In this document: piece by piece, positions 43,321 through 51,652 of the stretch
How positions within the stretch are numbered: the stretch's first letter is position 1
How the letters are laid out: each line of letters starts with the position of its first letter
NCBI GenBank assembly: GCA_910584485.1
Contig: CAJUAV010000004.1
Span: forward strand, 48,784-112,783
Source of the DNA: an uncultured Alistipes sp.
Lineage (GTDB): Bacteria; Bacteroidota; Bacteroidia; Bacteroidales; Rikenellaceae
Reading direction: 5' to 3'
DNA: 64,000 nt
Made by a program: the position numbers and the translations under genes
Notes under the pieces: generated by a model
The model's database searches: none
Told to the model about the DNA's origin: nothing
The model's input: the letters and a program-made list of their open reading frames with translations, nothing else

Positions 43321-43729
43321 GACGTCGCAGACGTCGGCGGGCCGCAGCTTCGCCGCGCGAAGGCCCGCAAGCTGCGTCCCTTCGCAAGCTGCGCCCCGAG
43401 CTATGTGCATATCGGGGTTATCGCAGCAGGAGTCGAACTCACGGGGAGGGCGGCTGGCCCGCAACTCGCGTAAGGCTCGTGCAGTCCCTTCGCAAGCAGC
43501 TGCCCGAGTACATGGTTTGTTGCCGCAAAATCGACCTCGTAAGAGGTCGGCAGCCCGCAGCCGCCCCCTGGCGGAGGGCTGCCACTCGCCGAACGGCTCG
43601 CAGCAAGCCCCTCCGCTCGGCCGCGGGCCGTTGCAACAAAGCCAGGGATCGGCAGAACACGCTCCGCAGTTGCACAATCGACCTCGCAAGAGGTCGGCGG
43701 GCCGAAGCCTCCCGCTGCGGAGGCCCGCA
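43321..43729. repeat. Cluster of double-hairpin GC repeats
   Basis: Three units: 43321-43368 (diverged, GACGTCGCAGACGTC stem), 43532-43582 and 43679-43729 (GACCTCGTAAGAGGTC and GACCTCGCAAGAGGTC stems, each followed by a second GC stem). The sequence between and after them, up to about 43990, contains further shuffled pieces such as CTCCGCAGGCTTCGCCCCG. No gene is seen from 43276 to 44000. Confidence 0.75.
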
Positions 43730-44007
43730 GTTTGACAAACATGTGCACCCCGCAGGTTTCGCTCCGATAACGGACCCGCCTCTTCGTTTTGATCCTGCAA
43801 CCATCGGCGGACCGCAATCGCCCGCAACTTTGCAGCATGCATGCGGGTGCTCCGCAGGCTTCGCCCCGCAACAAGGCTCGCAACAACCACGCATGCCCGT
43901 CGCCGCCGCTCCATGCAACGACCGGCCGCGTCGGATTGCTCCAGCTGTCCTGCCGCCGTTGCCCCCATAAGCCCGCGCACGGCAGCCGAGCGCCGTGGCT
44001 ATGGGCC

Positions 44008-44043
44008 GAAAAAAAGGGGGCGATGCGCAGATCGTCCCCTTTT
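44008..44043 (-). terminator. Terminator of the porin gene
   Basis: Imperfect stem (AAAAGGGGACGAT / ATCGCCCCCTTTT on the minus strand) ending in seven T, 20 bp after the porin stop. Confidence 0.75.
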
Positions 44044-44062
44044 GTTGCGGTCGTGCCGGCCG

Positions 44063-45781
44063 TCAGAAGCGGTAACCGAAGGTCACGGCGACCTGGTGGC
44101 GCTTGAGGTCGGTCAAGTAGCGGTCGCTCTCGTAGATCTCGTCGCCGCCGCTGCCGTAGACATTCCCGTAGAAGAGCATGTATTCGGTCAGCTTGTGCTT
44201 CGTGTGGCAGTAGGCGACATCGAGGAAGCACGAGCGGCCCAGGTTGAAGCCGAGACCCGCCGTGAAATAGTTCGTCTCGCTGACGGCGGGAGAGGACAGG
44301 ATCGTGTTCTTGTCCTTGAGCATCGATCCCGTGTAGCCGTATCCCGCGCGCAGCGCCACCATCGGCACGGGGCGCACCTCCAGGCCCAGGCGCAGCGAGT
44401 TCGAGCCCTTGAAATAGGTCTTGAAATCCTCCTTGAAATCGCTCTCGGCGGGGCCCCATGGCAGATAGGGCTGGTTCTTGACCCGAATGCCATTGTACCA
44501 GGCGCGTTCGTAGTCCGCCGAAAGAATCGCCACGTTGCCGAAGGTGTACGAAATACCGAACATGAGGCGCGTCGGCGAGACGAAATCCCAGCTGTTGCGC
44601 CCCTCGTCTTCGAGCACCTGCGAGTAGGCGTCCGAGGTGTATTCGTGGGTCGTCGGATCGGTCGCGCTCGTGGGCCCCAGCGCACGGGTCGCCATCGAGA
44701 GGTCGTAGCGGCGCTCGAGGCTGTAGAAGGTCGGCGTATGGAGGGCGAAGCCGAGGCGCAGCCCCGCCACGGGACGGTAGATGACGCCCAGTTTGAGGTT
44801 GACGCCCACGCCGTCGAGCGTCGTCTGCTGCGACAGCCCCATCGACTGCATCACCTCCGTGAGCTCCGTGCCGTCGGCATAGACCGCCCGCTCGGGGCTG
44901 TCGTACCCGTTGCCGCCGCCGTAGCTGTAAGCCTCGCCGTAGTAGAGGCTCTGCTTGCGATAGACGGTCTGCACGCCGATCGTCACGCCGACGTAGAGTT
45001 TGTTGTCGAGGTTCGCGCCGACGGCGAAATCGATCTCGCCGATCGAACCGCGGCTGCGCAGCGCCGTGCCGCCCTCGATGTCGGCATTGACGCCGATTTC
45101 GGCGGGGTACCAGACGCCCTGCGCATTTTGGTCGACCAGGTAGGTCTTATAGCCTGCCACGGCGGGCCAGAAGAAGGGATCGATGCCCCAGTTGGCGGCA
45201 TTTCCCATGCGGATCGTGCCGTCCTTGTCGACCGTCGCGCCGCCCGCTTCGAGCAGGACGCTCATCGCATCGGCGATCGAGGCGCGTCCCTGCGCAGGTG
45301 CGTAGCCGAACGAATAGTTGTAGTTGAAATCGGCGACCCGCGTATACCCGATGCCCATGTTGACGCTCATCACGCGGCGGTTCGACCCTTCGTAGAGGTT
45401 GAAGACGCCGCCGATGTTGCCCAGCCCGAAGCGGCTCTTCGAGTTGGAGAGGTAGCTGCCCGTCCCCGCCGTTTCGGCTTTCGTCGAGAGGATCATCGGG
45501 GTGATGGCGATTTCGTTGCGGCGGTACATGCCCAGACCCGCGGGGTTGAGGACCATCGAAGCCTGGTCGGCACCGAGCGAGGTGAAGGCGCCGCCCATGG
45601 CCATCGAGCGGGCCGTGCCGAAATTGAACTGCTGTTGCGACAGCGTAAAGAAATCGGAGGTTCGCATCGCATCGTTCGAGAAGACCGTGCCGCCGATTTC
45701 GTAGGAGGGCTGCGACGGCTGCGCGAACGCCGCCCCCGCCGTGAGCAGGCAGGCTGCGATCGAGAAGAGCATTCGTTTCAT
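44063..45781 (-). CDS. OmpP1/FadL-family outer-membrane porin
   Basis: 572 residues with a signal peptide (MKRMLFSIAACLLTAGAAFA). SMAMGGAFTSLGADQASMVLNPAGLGMYRRNEI at the N-terminus is the family's plug region: the NPAG motif is shared with FadL, which carries hydrophobic compounds across the outer membrane. The rest has alternating beta strands, and the C-terminus ends KRHQVAVTFGYRF with the terminal aromatic residue of barrel proteins. The lipoprotein gene lies 35 bp upstream on the same strand, so they probably form an operon. Confidence 0.9.
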   Translation of the reverse strand: MKRMLFSIAACLLTAGAAFAQPSQPSYEIGGTVFSNDAMRTSDFFTLSQQQFNFGTARSMAMGGAFTSLGADQASMVLNPAGLGMYRRNEIAITPMILSTKAETAGTGSYLSNSKSRFGLGNIGGVFNLYEGSNRRVMSVNMGIGYTRVADFNYNYSFGYAPAQGRASIADAMSVLLEAGGATVDKDGTIRMGNAANWGIDPFFWPAVAGYKTYLVDQNAQGVWYPAEIGVNADIEGGTALRSRGSIGEIDFAVGANLDNKLYVGVTIGVQTVYRKQSLYYGEAYSYGGGNGYDSPERAVYADGTELTEVMQSMGLSQQTTLDGVGVNLKLGVIYRPVAGLRLGFALHTPTFYSLERRYDLSMATRALGPTSATDPTTHEYTSDAYSQVLEDEGRNSWDFVSPTRLMFGISYTFGNVAILSADYERAWYNGIRVKNQPYLPWGPAESDFKEDFKTYFKGSNSLRLGLEVRPVPMVALRAGYGYTGSMLKDKNTILSSPAVSETNYFTAGLGFNLGRSCFLDVAYCHTKHKLTEYMLFYGNVYGSGGDEIYESDRYLTDLKRHQVAVTFGYRF

Positions 45782-45816
45782 GGGGGATATCCGGTTAAAA
45801 TTCGTTTTTTCAGTGA

Positions 45817-46947
45817 TTAACGGCCGCGCGAGCTGCTGCCCGAGTAGCCGCCGCGTCCGCCGCCGCCCGACGAACTGCCGCCGTAGGAGCCCCCGCGCGA
45901 ACCGCCCGAGTAGCCGCCCTGCTGCGAAGGACGGTAGGTGGAGCCCGACGACGGGCTGCGACGCTGCGAGTTGCCGCGATCGGTCGATCCTGCGGGACGG
46001 CCGAACGAGTCGTTCCGGTCGGTGCGGTTGACCGAGCCGCTGCCCCGCGTGCCGCCGCGGTTCGGATTGCGGCTGCCGCCCTGGTAGACGCCCGAATTCC
46101 AGTTGCGGTTGCCGCTCTGGCCGCGGTTGACGTTCGAGTCGGTCGAACCGCCGTAGGGATAGGTGCGGCGCGGCCCCGAAGGACGGTGTACCACGCCCCA
46201 GCCCGGGCGGTGTCCGCCGTGCCCGGGCCCCCAGTGGTGACCGTAGGGCGGACGGTTCCAGCCCCAGCCGTGATTCCACCACGGATGACCGCCCCAGCCC
46301 CACCAGGGATCGAACCACGAAAGACCGAGGTTCCAGCCCCAGCCGCCGAAGCCGATCGAGAAGGAGGGCGCGCCCCACCACGAGCCGTACCAGCCGCCGT
46401 ATGAAGGCCAGCCGTAGTACCAGGGATCGATGTAGAGGGGACGGCCCCAGGTGCCGAACATGGCGGTGACGTATTTCGGCTCTACCCATACCTGATCGCC
46501 CATGACGATGACGTTGTAGAAGGCGGGGTCGTAGGCCGAGACGTAGTGGAAAGCGGAGCTGTAACGCGCATTCGTGTAGCTCGACGGCATGCGGTAGGAG
46601 GGCGAGCTGAAGCCGCGCAGACGACGCGCGTAGGCGCTTTGGTAGTCGTCGGCCAGGACGCTCGCGTAGGAGTCTTCCGTGTTGCGATTATAATAGGTGT
46701 GTTCGGTCGATGCGGCCTCCGCTTCGGCCAGCATCGCCTCCATTTCGGCGCGGCGGGCTTCGGCTTCAGCCTTGCGCGCTTCGGCCTCGGCCTGCTGGCG
46801 GCGGGCGATTTCGGTGCGGTTGTGGACGACGTAGAGGTCGTCCGAAGCATTCGACGAAGCCGCATAGAAGGCCGACGTACAGCCCGTTGCAAGGAGCATC
46901 GGCAGCACGGCGCCGATCCATCCGCGGAGGTTGATTCGCTTTTTCAT
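45817..46947 (-). CDS. Trp/Gly-rich lipoprotein, unknown function
   Basis: 376 residues. Lipoprotein signal MKKRINLRGWIGAVLPMLL, then ATGC-TSAFY, Cys lipidated. Residues of about 40-80 are a charged heptad-like helix (repeats of AEARKAEAEARRAE). The middle has YYGWPSYGGWYGSWW and WFDPWWGWGGHPWW, and the last 120 residues are Gly/Ser/Arg/Asn repeats ending in SGSSSRGR. Composition is unusual, but codon use is native. It likely lies in or on the outer membrane. Its leader is about 200 nt long (promoter at 47162-47169). Confidence 0.75.
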   Translation of the reverse strand: MKKRINLRGWIGAVLPMLLATGCTSAFYAASSNASDDLYVVHNRTEIARRQQAEAEARKAEAEARRAEMEAMLAEAEAASTEHTYYNRNTEDSYASVLADDYQSAYARRLRGFSSPSYRMPSSYTNARYSSAFHYVSAYDPAFYNVIVMGDQVWVEPKYVTAMFGTWGRPLYIDPWYYGWPSYGGWYGSWWGAPSFSIGFGGWGWNLGLSWFDPWWGWGGHPWWNHGWGWNRPPYGHHWGPGHGGHRPGWGVVHRPSGPRRTYPYGGSTDSNVNRGQSGNRNWNSGVYQGGSRNPNRGGTRGSGSVNRTDRNDSFGRPAGSTDRGNSQRRSPSSGSTYRPSQQGGYSGGSRGGSYGGSSSGGGGRGGYSGSSSRGR

Positions 46948-46998
46948 GGTTTCAGTTCGTTCATTCGTTCGACAATGAGGGGCCCGTGTCGGGGCGGG

Positions 46999-47022
46999 CG
47001 GAGCCGACGGCTCCGTTTTTTT
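46999..47022 (+). terminator. Palindrome with T7 tract, plus-strand terminator-like
   Basis: CGGAGCCGACGGCTCCG followed by TTTTTTT on the plus strand. No plus-strand gene ends here; it lies antisense within the leader of the lipoprotein gene. Confidence 0.4.
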
Positions 47023-47161
47023 ACGGAACGAAAATCGTACCCTTTTTCGTATCGGGTGCCGATCGATTGCCCGCCAGCGGAGCAACAATACTCCCGAATC
47101 GAACAATTCGACGCGGTGCAACCGACCGCGGCCGATGCGGTTTTCGCCTGTTTTCCCGATA

Positions 47162-47169
47162 CAAAGGTA
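47162..47169 (-). promoter_or_regulatory. -7 box of the lipoprotein-porin operon
   Basis: TACCTTTG on the minus strand. The distance to the ATG at 46947 gives a leader of about 205 nt, longer than usual in this window. Confidence 0.5.
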
Positions 47170-47309
47170 GGGATTTTTCGACAATATTGCTTCCGTTTTC
47201 GCCGAAGCGTCCCGATTTTCGGACGAACCGACGCCCCGAACGGGCCGTCGGCCGCCTCGAAGGGCCGCTCGGCGTGCATTTCGGGAATTTTTTTGCATTT
47301 TTCGTGCGA

Positions 47310-47344
47310 TTTGTTTTGGAAAAGAAAATTTATCTCTATATTTG
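47310..47344 (+). promoter_or_regulatory. Promoter of tRNA-Ser
   Basis: -7 TATATTTG at 47337-47344 with TTTG candidates for -33 at 47310-47313 and 47315-47318. Confidence 0.65.
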
Positions 47345-47377
47345 CAGTCCCGAAACGCAAGTTACGGGGACGACATT

Positions 47378-47464
47378 GGAGAGATGCCGGAGTGGTCGAT
47401 CGGGCCGCACTCGAAATGCGGTGTACGGGCAACTGTACCGGGGGTTCGAATCCCTCTCTCTCCG
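47378..47464 (+). tRNA. tRNA-Ser (anticodon CGA)
   Basis: A complete cloverleaf of 87 nt: acceptor GGAGAGA pairs with TCTCTCC, anticodon loop CTCGAAA with CGA at 47412-47414, a long variable arm as in class II tRNAs, and T loop TTCGAAT. CCA is not encoded. An AT-rich island begins right after it. Confidence 0.93.
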
Positions 47465-47499
47465 CAGGATCGCTTGAATTTTGAGCGACTGCGCAATCG

Positions 47500-47544
47500 A
47501 CACCTGATTTTACGCCTTGAAGTAAAGTCGGGTGTTTCTTTTTT
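47500..47544 (+). terminator. Terminator after tRNA-Ser
   Basis: Stem ACACCTGATTTTAC / GTAAAGTCGGGTGT with two wobble pairs, followed by a T-rich tract. Confidence 0.75.
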
Positions 47545-47988
47545 ATCATGGCGATAATCCGCAATTCGCTCAAACGCGTCGGCGGCAGGATAGGGAGCGA
47601 CGAATAAGGCGGTGTCTTAAAGTCGTATCTTCATATCCTCTCTTCATCAAAAGCTGTTCAGGAAGCGTCCCGGCTCGATTTCGTAAAGATGTTTGGTGCA
47701 TTTATTCTACCGATATAAAAGACAAAACTATTGTAAAATCATTAATTTGCAATAGTTTTGTTGTGCCTGGGTCTTCCTTTTAAATGTATCTATAGAATTA
47801 TTCTAAAACGTAACACAACAAAATAAAGTTATTTTACTGCTATACGAAATGGATTCTCTAATAGTTTAGAAATGAATCGAAATAATTTCAGAATGTAGGG
47901 GAACTATATTTTTTCCGCCTTATTCAAATATTATGCGGATTGTTTTTTAAATAAAAAATAACTAATTTGCATAAAAATAGAGCCTATT
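47545..47988. other. AT-rich gene-free start of second island
   Basis: 444 bp with no convincing gene. GC content falls steadily from left to right. It holds a perfect 12-bp inverted repeat (47722-47761) and, just before the next gene, an AT-rich possible promoter (CTAATTTGC at about 47962). No integrase is present. Confidence 0.6.
47722..47761. repeat. 12-bp perfect inverted repeat
   Basis: ACAAAACTATTG at 47722-47733 and its exact complement at 47750-47761, 16-nt centre. It could be a protein-binding site or a hairpin; there is no gene directly before it. Confidence 0.7.
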
Positions 47989-49854
47989 ATGAATGATTTA
48001 ATTTCACAAATTGAAGTAACGAATTTCCGTTCAATAAAGTACGCAAAAATAGATTGTTCCGTATATAACTTGTTTTGTGGACAGAATGATGTTGGTAAAT
48101 CGAATATACTCAAAGCACTTAATCTATTTTTCAATCAAGAAACTGATTTTAAAACGCCTTTTGATTTTTCTGCGGATTATAACAAATATGCTCTGGCAGA
48201 AGCACAATCCTCCAAGAAAAAGAAACAGCTAATTAAAATAAAGGTAACATTCAAGAAACCGAAATCTTACAAATCAATATCGGGTTCAACATATTACATT
48301 GAAAAAACATTTGATCGAAATGACAAAAATGGTTTGGGCATTGTAAAATATTCCGAAGAATCGACATCAGGACGAGCTGCAATATCCAGATTATATAATC
48401 AAATGCGGTATGTTTATATTCCTGCGTTGAAAGGAAAAGATGTGATTCAATATTTGTTAGGCTTATTGGGCGAACAAGAGTTGATTGGAACAACACAAAT
48501 TGCCGATCTAAATAAAAGTATCAATGAAACAACCAATGATCTTGCCGATCTGTTGAATGAGTCGAAAATCGGTATTGGAGTATCTTTTGGCCTGCCAACT
48601 TTGTTGAGTGATTTTTGGCAACAATTATCGGTTGGAACGACTTACGAGTATTTTGAAGCAATAGAGAAATCTCTGGTTTCAAAAAAAGGAGAGGTCAAGT
48701 TAAGTTCAGCTTCTTATCAAATACCTTTGAATATGCGAGGAGATGGTATCAAATCGAAATTTTTACCGCCGATTTTAAAATGGTTGCAGAACCACAACGA
48801 GCAGAAAACGTTCATATGGGGTATTGATGAACCTGAAAACTCTCTTGAATTTAGAGCTGCGGAAGAATTAAGTTATTTGTTCGGGAACGAATATGCTTTA
48901 ACGACGCAGATTTTCGCAACATCGCATTCTATGGCATTTATTAACCCTCGCGATACAGATACAGTTAAACCTGTCATATTTCGAACGGTACGATCATCCT
49001 TAGGTGAAACATCTTTCCAAGATATTAACGACCTATATAAAACAAAAAATAGAGAAGATCTCTTAGAAGAAATAGGTGCACTCGCCATTCAAAAAGAACT
49101 TATCACAAAGTTTCGGCAACAAATTGAAGACGAAAAAAATGCGAAGAAAGAATTGGAAAATTCGTTGAATGAACTTCAAGCACAAATAGCGGCACTGACC
49201 AAACCATTAGTTATTACTGAAGGGAAAACTGACATAAAGCATATATTAAAAGCCAAAGAAAAACTTGGGATTACAGATGTTGATTTTGGAAGAATTAACG
49301 AAGAACAGCAACCGGATGGGGATGGCAATCTACAAAAGCTCTTAGAACAATTAAGTAAAGTTTCTCATCAAAATAAGATCATTGGAATTTTTGATCGAGA
49401 TAAGGATAATATTGTTAATTATATTGAAGAAGACGGCTTAGGATATAAGAATTTCGGAAATGGAGTATTTGCGTTTTGTATTTCTTCTCCCCAATATCGA
49501 ATGGATAATGGCCAAACTAAAATATCTATTGAATATTTGTATACGGATCAAGAGATTACAACTCAATTGGAAAATGGTTGTAGATTATTTTTGGGCATCG
49601 AGTTCACTCGGCACTCAATGCGCCATAATACAAATGATGATTTAACCTTAAAGCTCCCTAAAGGGAAAGGTGAGAATAAGGTCATAGAAAATAACGGAGA
49701 CCAAGCCGTATATGACAAAGACGATAATAATGTCCTGGCGAAGAAGGATGATTTTGCACAAGCAGTTTTCAATGATCAAGTTGAAATATCTACTGAAAGC
49801 TGGGAAAATTTCCGGCATATATTTGATAAGTTAAGAGAAATATGCACTTTATAA
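47989..49854 (+). CDS. OLD-family ATPase/TOPRIM nuclease
   Basis: 621 residues. N-terminal ABC-type ATPase: ISQIEVTNFRSIKYAKI, Walker A FCGQNDVGKSNILKAL (about 30-45), Walker B FIWGIDEPENSLE (about 272-284), IFATSHS switch. A charged coiled coil at about 370-400. A C-terminal TOPRIM domain has KPLVITEGKTDIKHI (Glu) and IIGIFDRDKDN (DxD). This is the build of OLD nucleases, of which GajA in the Gabija system is one. A UvrD-like GajB partner is not present; an HNH gene follows 30 bp downstream. Phage defence is the inferred role. Strongly AT-rich, so transferred. Confidence 0.92.
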   Translation: MNDLISQIEVTNFRSIKYAKIDCSVYNLFCGQNDVGKSNILKALNLFFNQETDFKTPFDFSADYNKYALAEAQSSKKKKQLIKIKVTFKKPKSYKSISGSTYYIEKTFDRNDKNGLGIVKYSEESTSGRAAISRLYNQMRYVYIPALKGKDVIQYLLGLLGEQELIGTTQIADLNKSINETTNDLADLLNESKIGIGVSFGLPTLLSDFWQQLSVGTTYEYFEAIEKSLVSKKGEVKLSSASYQIPLNMRGDGIKSKFLPPILKWLQNHNEQKTFIWGIDEPENSLEFRAAEELSYLFGNEYALTTQIFATSHSMAFINPRDTDTVKPVIFRTVRSSLGETSFQDINDLYKTKNREDLLEEIGALAIQKELITKFRQQIEDEKNAKKELENSLNELQAQIAALTKPLVITEGKTDIKHILKAKEKLGITDVDFGRINEEQQPDGDGNLQKLLEQLSKVSHQNKIIGIFDRDKDNIVNYIEEDGLGYKNFGNGVFAFCISSPQYRMDNGQTKISIEYLYTDQEITTQLENGCRLFLGIEFTRHSMRHNTNDDLTLKLPKGKGENKVIENNGDQAVYDKDDNNVLAKKDDFAQAVFNDQVEISTESWENFRHIFDKLREICTL

Positions 49855-49884
49855 TTATCAGCAAATAGACGATTCATTTCCAAT

Positions 49885-51040
49885 ATGATTGATATGGATG
49901 CTTTTAAGCAAGAGATAGAGTGTATTTATAAAGATGAAAAATACTCTGTCCGAGATAATGGGGCTGTCTACCGGCATCCCCGTAACGGTAAGCGTCCTCG
50001 TCAATATGACAATTTCTGGACTTTCGGTAAGCCCAATGATAAACATGGATATATGGAGATAGCGTCTGCTCGAGTACATATTATCGTGGCTACGGCCTTT
50101 CATGGCCCGAAACCGACGAAAGAATATGTCGTCGATCATACTAGATACGAATCGCCGCAATAATCGCCCGGACAATCTTCAATGGGTTACCCGATTGGAG
50201 AACGCACTCGAAAATCCGATTACCCGAAAACGTATCATTATGCGTTGCGGCAGTATCGAAGCGTTTTTAGCCGATCCCTCTTTGTTGAGAGAATGCGATG
50301 TTACCCTCGATTTCAGTTGGATGAGAACTGTTACGGATGCCGAAGCTCAAGTCAGCAAGGAGCGATTATTGGCCTGGGCAGAAAGCGAAAAGCAGGCATC
50401 CGGCGGTGCTTTGGGCGAATGGATATATGGTCGGCAACCAATTTCGCAAAATGACGGTCAGTCATCGAATGTAGACGAAATTGACAAGTTGCAATCCGAT
50501 TCCTTAAATGGTTGGGGGCAAATTCCAACTCTTGCAAATGAACGTCCCGTGGAGCCAAAACAGAGAAAGCGAAATATTATGCTCTCGTTAACACCCGGAG
50601 CAGCCCAAGAAATCTATTTTTATAATGATAAGCCCAATGAATATCCATGTACTCCACAAGAATATAGTGGTGATCCCTTGACTGCTTATGCTGCCAATCT
50701 GACCGATAACGCTGTATTTTGGCGGAACAACAATAGGGATCGGGAGTATATGGTTGCCAAGTATGGATTTTCGGAAGATCGAAAGTCTCTATTTATAATG
50801 ATTAAATCCGCATACGTATGGCGAGAACAAGATAACGGAGATACGATACCTGTTTCCATATCAAACCTCCATAAAAACGAATTCAGTGAGGATGAGTTAA
50901 ACTATCAACTCGGAGAGGTTGTGTACGAAGACAATTTATTCCTACATAAAAGGGTAGAAACCGGCTTTATGCCCAAAGAGTATTTGGTGGAGTTATTCGA
51001 CGAGTGTATTGGCAAGAAGAAAAAGATTGACAAGAATTAA
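49885..51040 (+). pseudogene. HNH endonuclease-like gene with a frameshift
   Basis: Frame one (from ATG 49885) gives an HNH_3-type N-terminus: VHIIVATAFHGPKPTKEYVVDH, then leaves the family pattern and stops at 50161-50163. The family sequence continues in the next frame as DTNRRNNRPDNLQWVTRLENA. Between VVDH and DTNRR lie four bases (50140-50143) where one codon is expected, so one extra base explains the break. The second frame then runs about 295 residues to 51040, with no further domain recognised. Repaired, the protein would be about 385 residues. Either inactivated or a read error. It probably shares a transcript with the OLD gene. Confidence 0.8.
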
Positions 51041-51330
51041 AATATTTCGGATGCTTGATTTATCCATATTATGTTTTTAACCGAAAGGTGCAATTTTTTA
51101 TTGATATGCAAACAGAAAACGGATGTGAGTAAATAATATCTGGTAACATTTTGTTAGACGATACAATTTATCGCAAAATGAATACTTCATTATTCAAGAA
51201 ACGGGAAGCGTAAAGGAGCATATCAATATTAGTTAAGAAATAATATCAAAGTTTTTAAAGGTAAGGTAAAGGGCTATCTCAATTGCCTCATTCCAAGTGA
51301 GAACAATTCGGGAACAAATTTGAAAATAAG
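51041..51330. other. AT-rich gene-free end of second island
   Basis: 290 bp with no gene seen. It ends at the terminator of tRNA-Leu. Confidence 0.55.
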
Positions 51331-51367
51331 AATCGCTAACAGGTTAATTGATTAACCGTTAGCGATT
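51331..51367 (-). terminator. Terminator of tRNA-Leu
   Basis: Long stem: AATCGCTAAC and GGTTAAT pair with their complements around TG (one bulge). A T-rich tract follows on the minus strand, 8 bp after the tRNA. Confidence 0.8.
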
Positions 51368-51374
51368 CACTGTG

Positions 51375-51458
51375 TACCCGGAGCCGGGGTCGAACCGGCA
51401 CGACATTGCTGTCATTGGTGTTTGAGACCAACGCGTCTACCGATTCCGCCATCCGGGC
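51375..51458 (-). tRNA. tRNA-Leu (anticodon CAA)
   Basis: 84 nt on the minus strand: acceptor GCCCGGA with TCCGGGT, anticodon stem TTGGT/ACCAA around CTCAAAC (CAA at 51424-51422), class II variable arm, T loop TTCGACC. CCA is not encoded. Confidence 0.93.
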
Positions 51459-51599
51459 AGGCCGAGCCTTTCGAATCGGGTGGACAAAGATAGCATCGTT
51501 TTCCGAGAAAAACAACATCCCGTCGCGAAAAATCGCTCCGCGACAAGATGTTCGGCGAAAAACCGCGCCGCGGCGGGAACATTTTTCGTTTTTTCGTCC

Positions 51600-51607
51600 T
51601 ATCTTTG
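51600..51607 (+). promoter_or_regulatory. -7 box of the SulP gene
   Basis: TATCTTTG, 45 bp before the ATG at 51653. Confidence 0.65.
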
Positions 51608-51652
51608 CGGCTTCCGAGAAATTCATAAAAAAATTTAAATTCAAAGCATCGC

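Noticed and set aside
43276..44000. Open frames across the repeat cluster
   Set aside because: They follow palindromic repeats, change frame with each unit and show no family pattern.
47532..47783. Plus-strand frame of 83 codons after tRNA-Ser
   Set aside because: Overlaps the tRNA terminator; composition drifts from GC-rich to AT-rich inside it; no domain.
47378..51458. Classical integrative element with integrase at a tRNA
   Set aside because: No integrase or direct repeat of a tRNA end was found between the two tRNAs.
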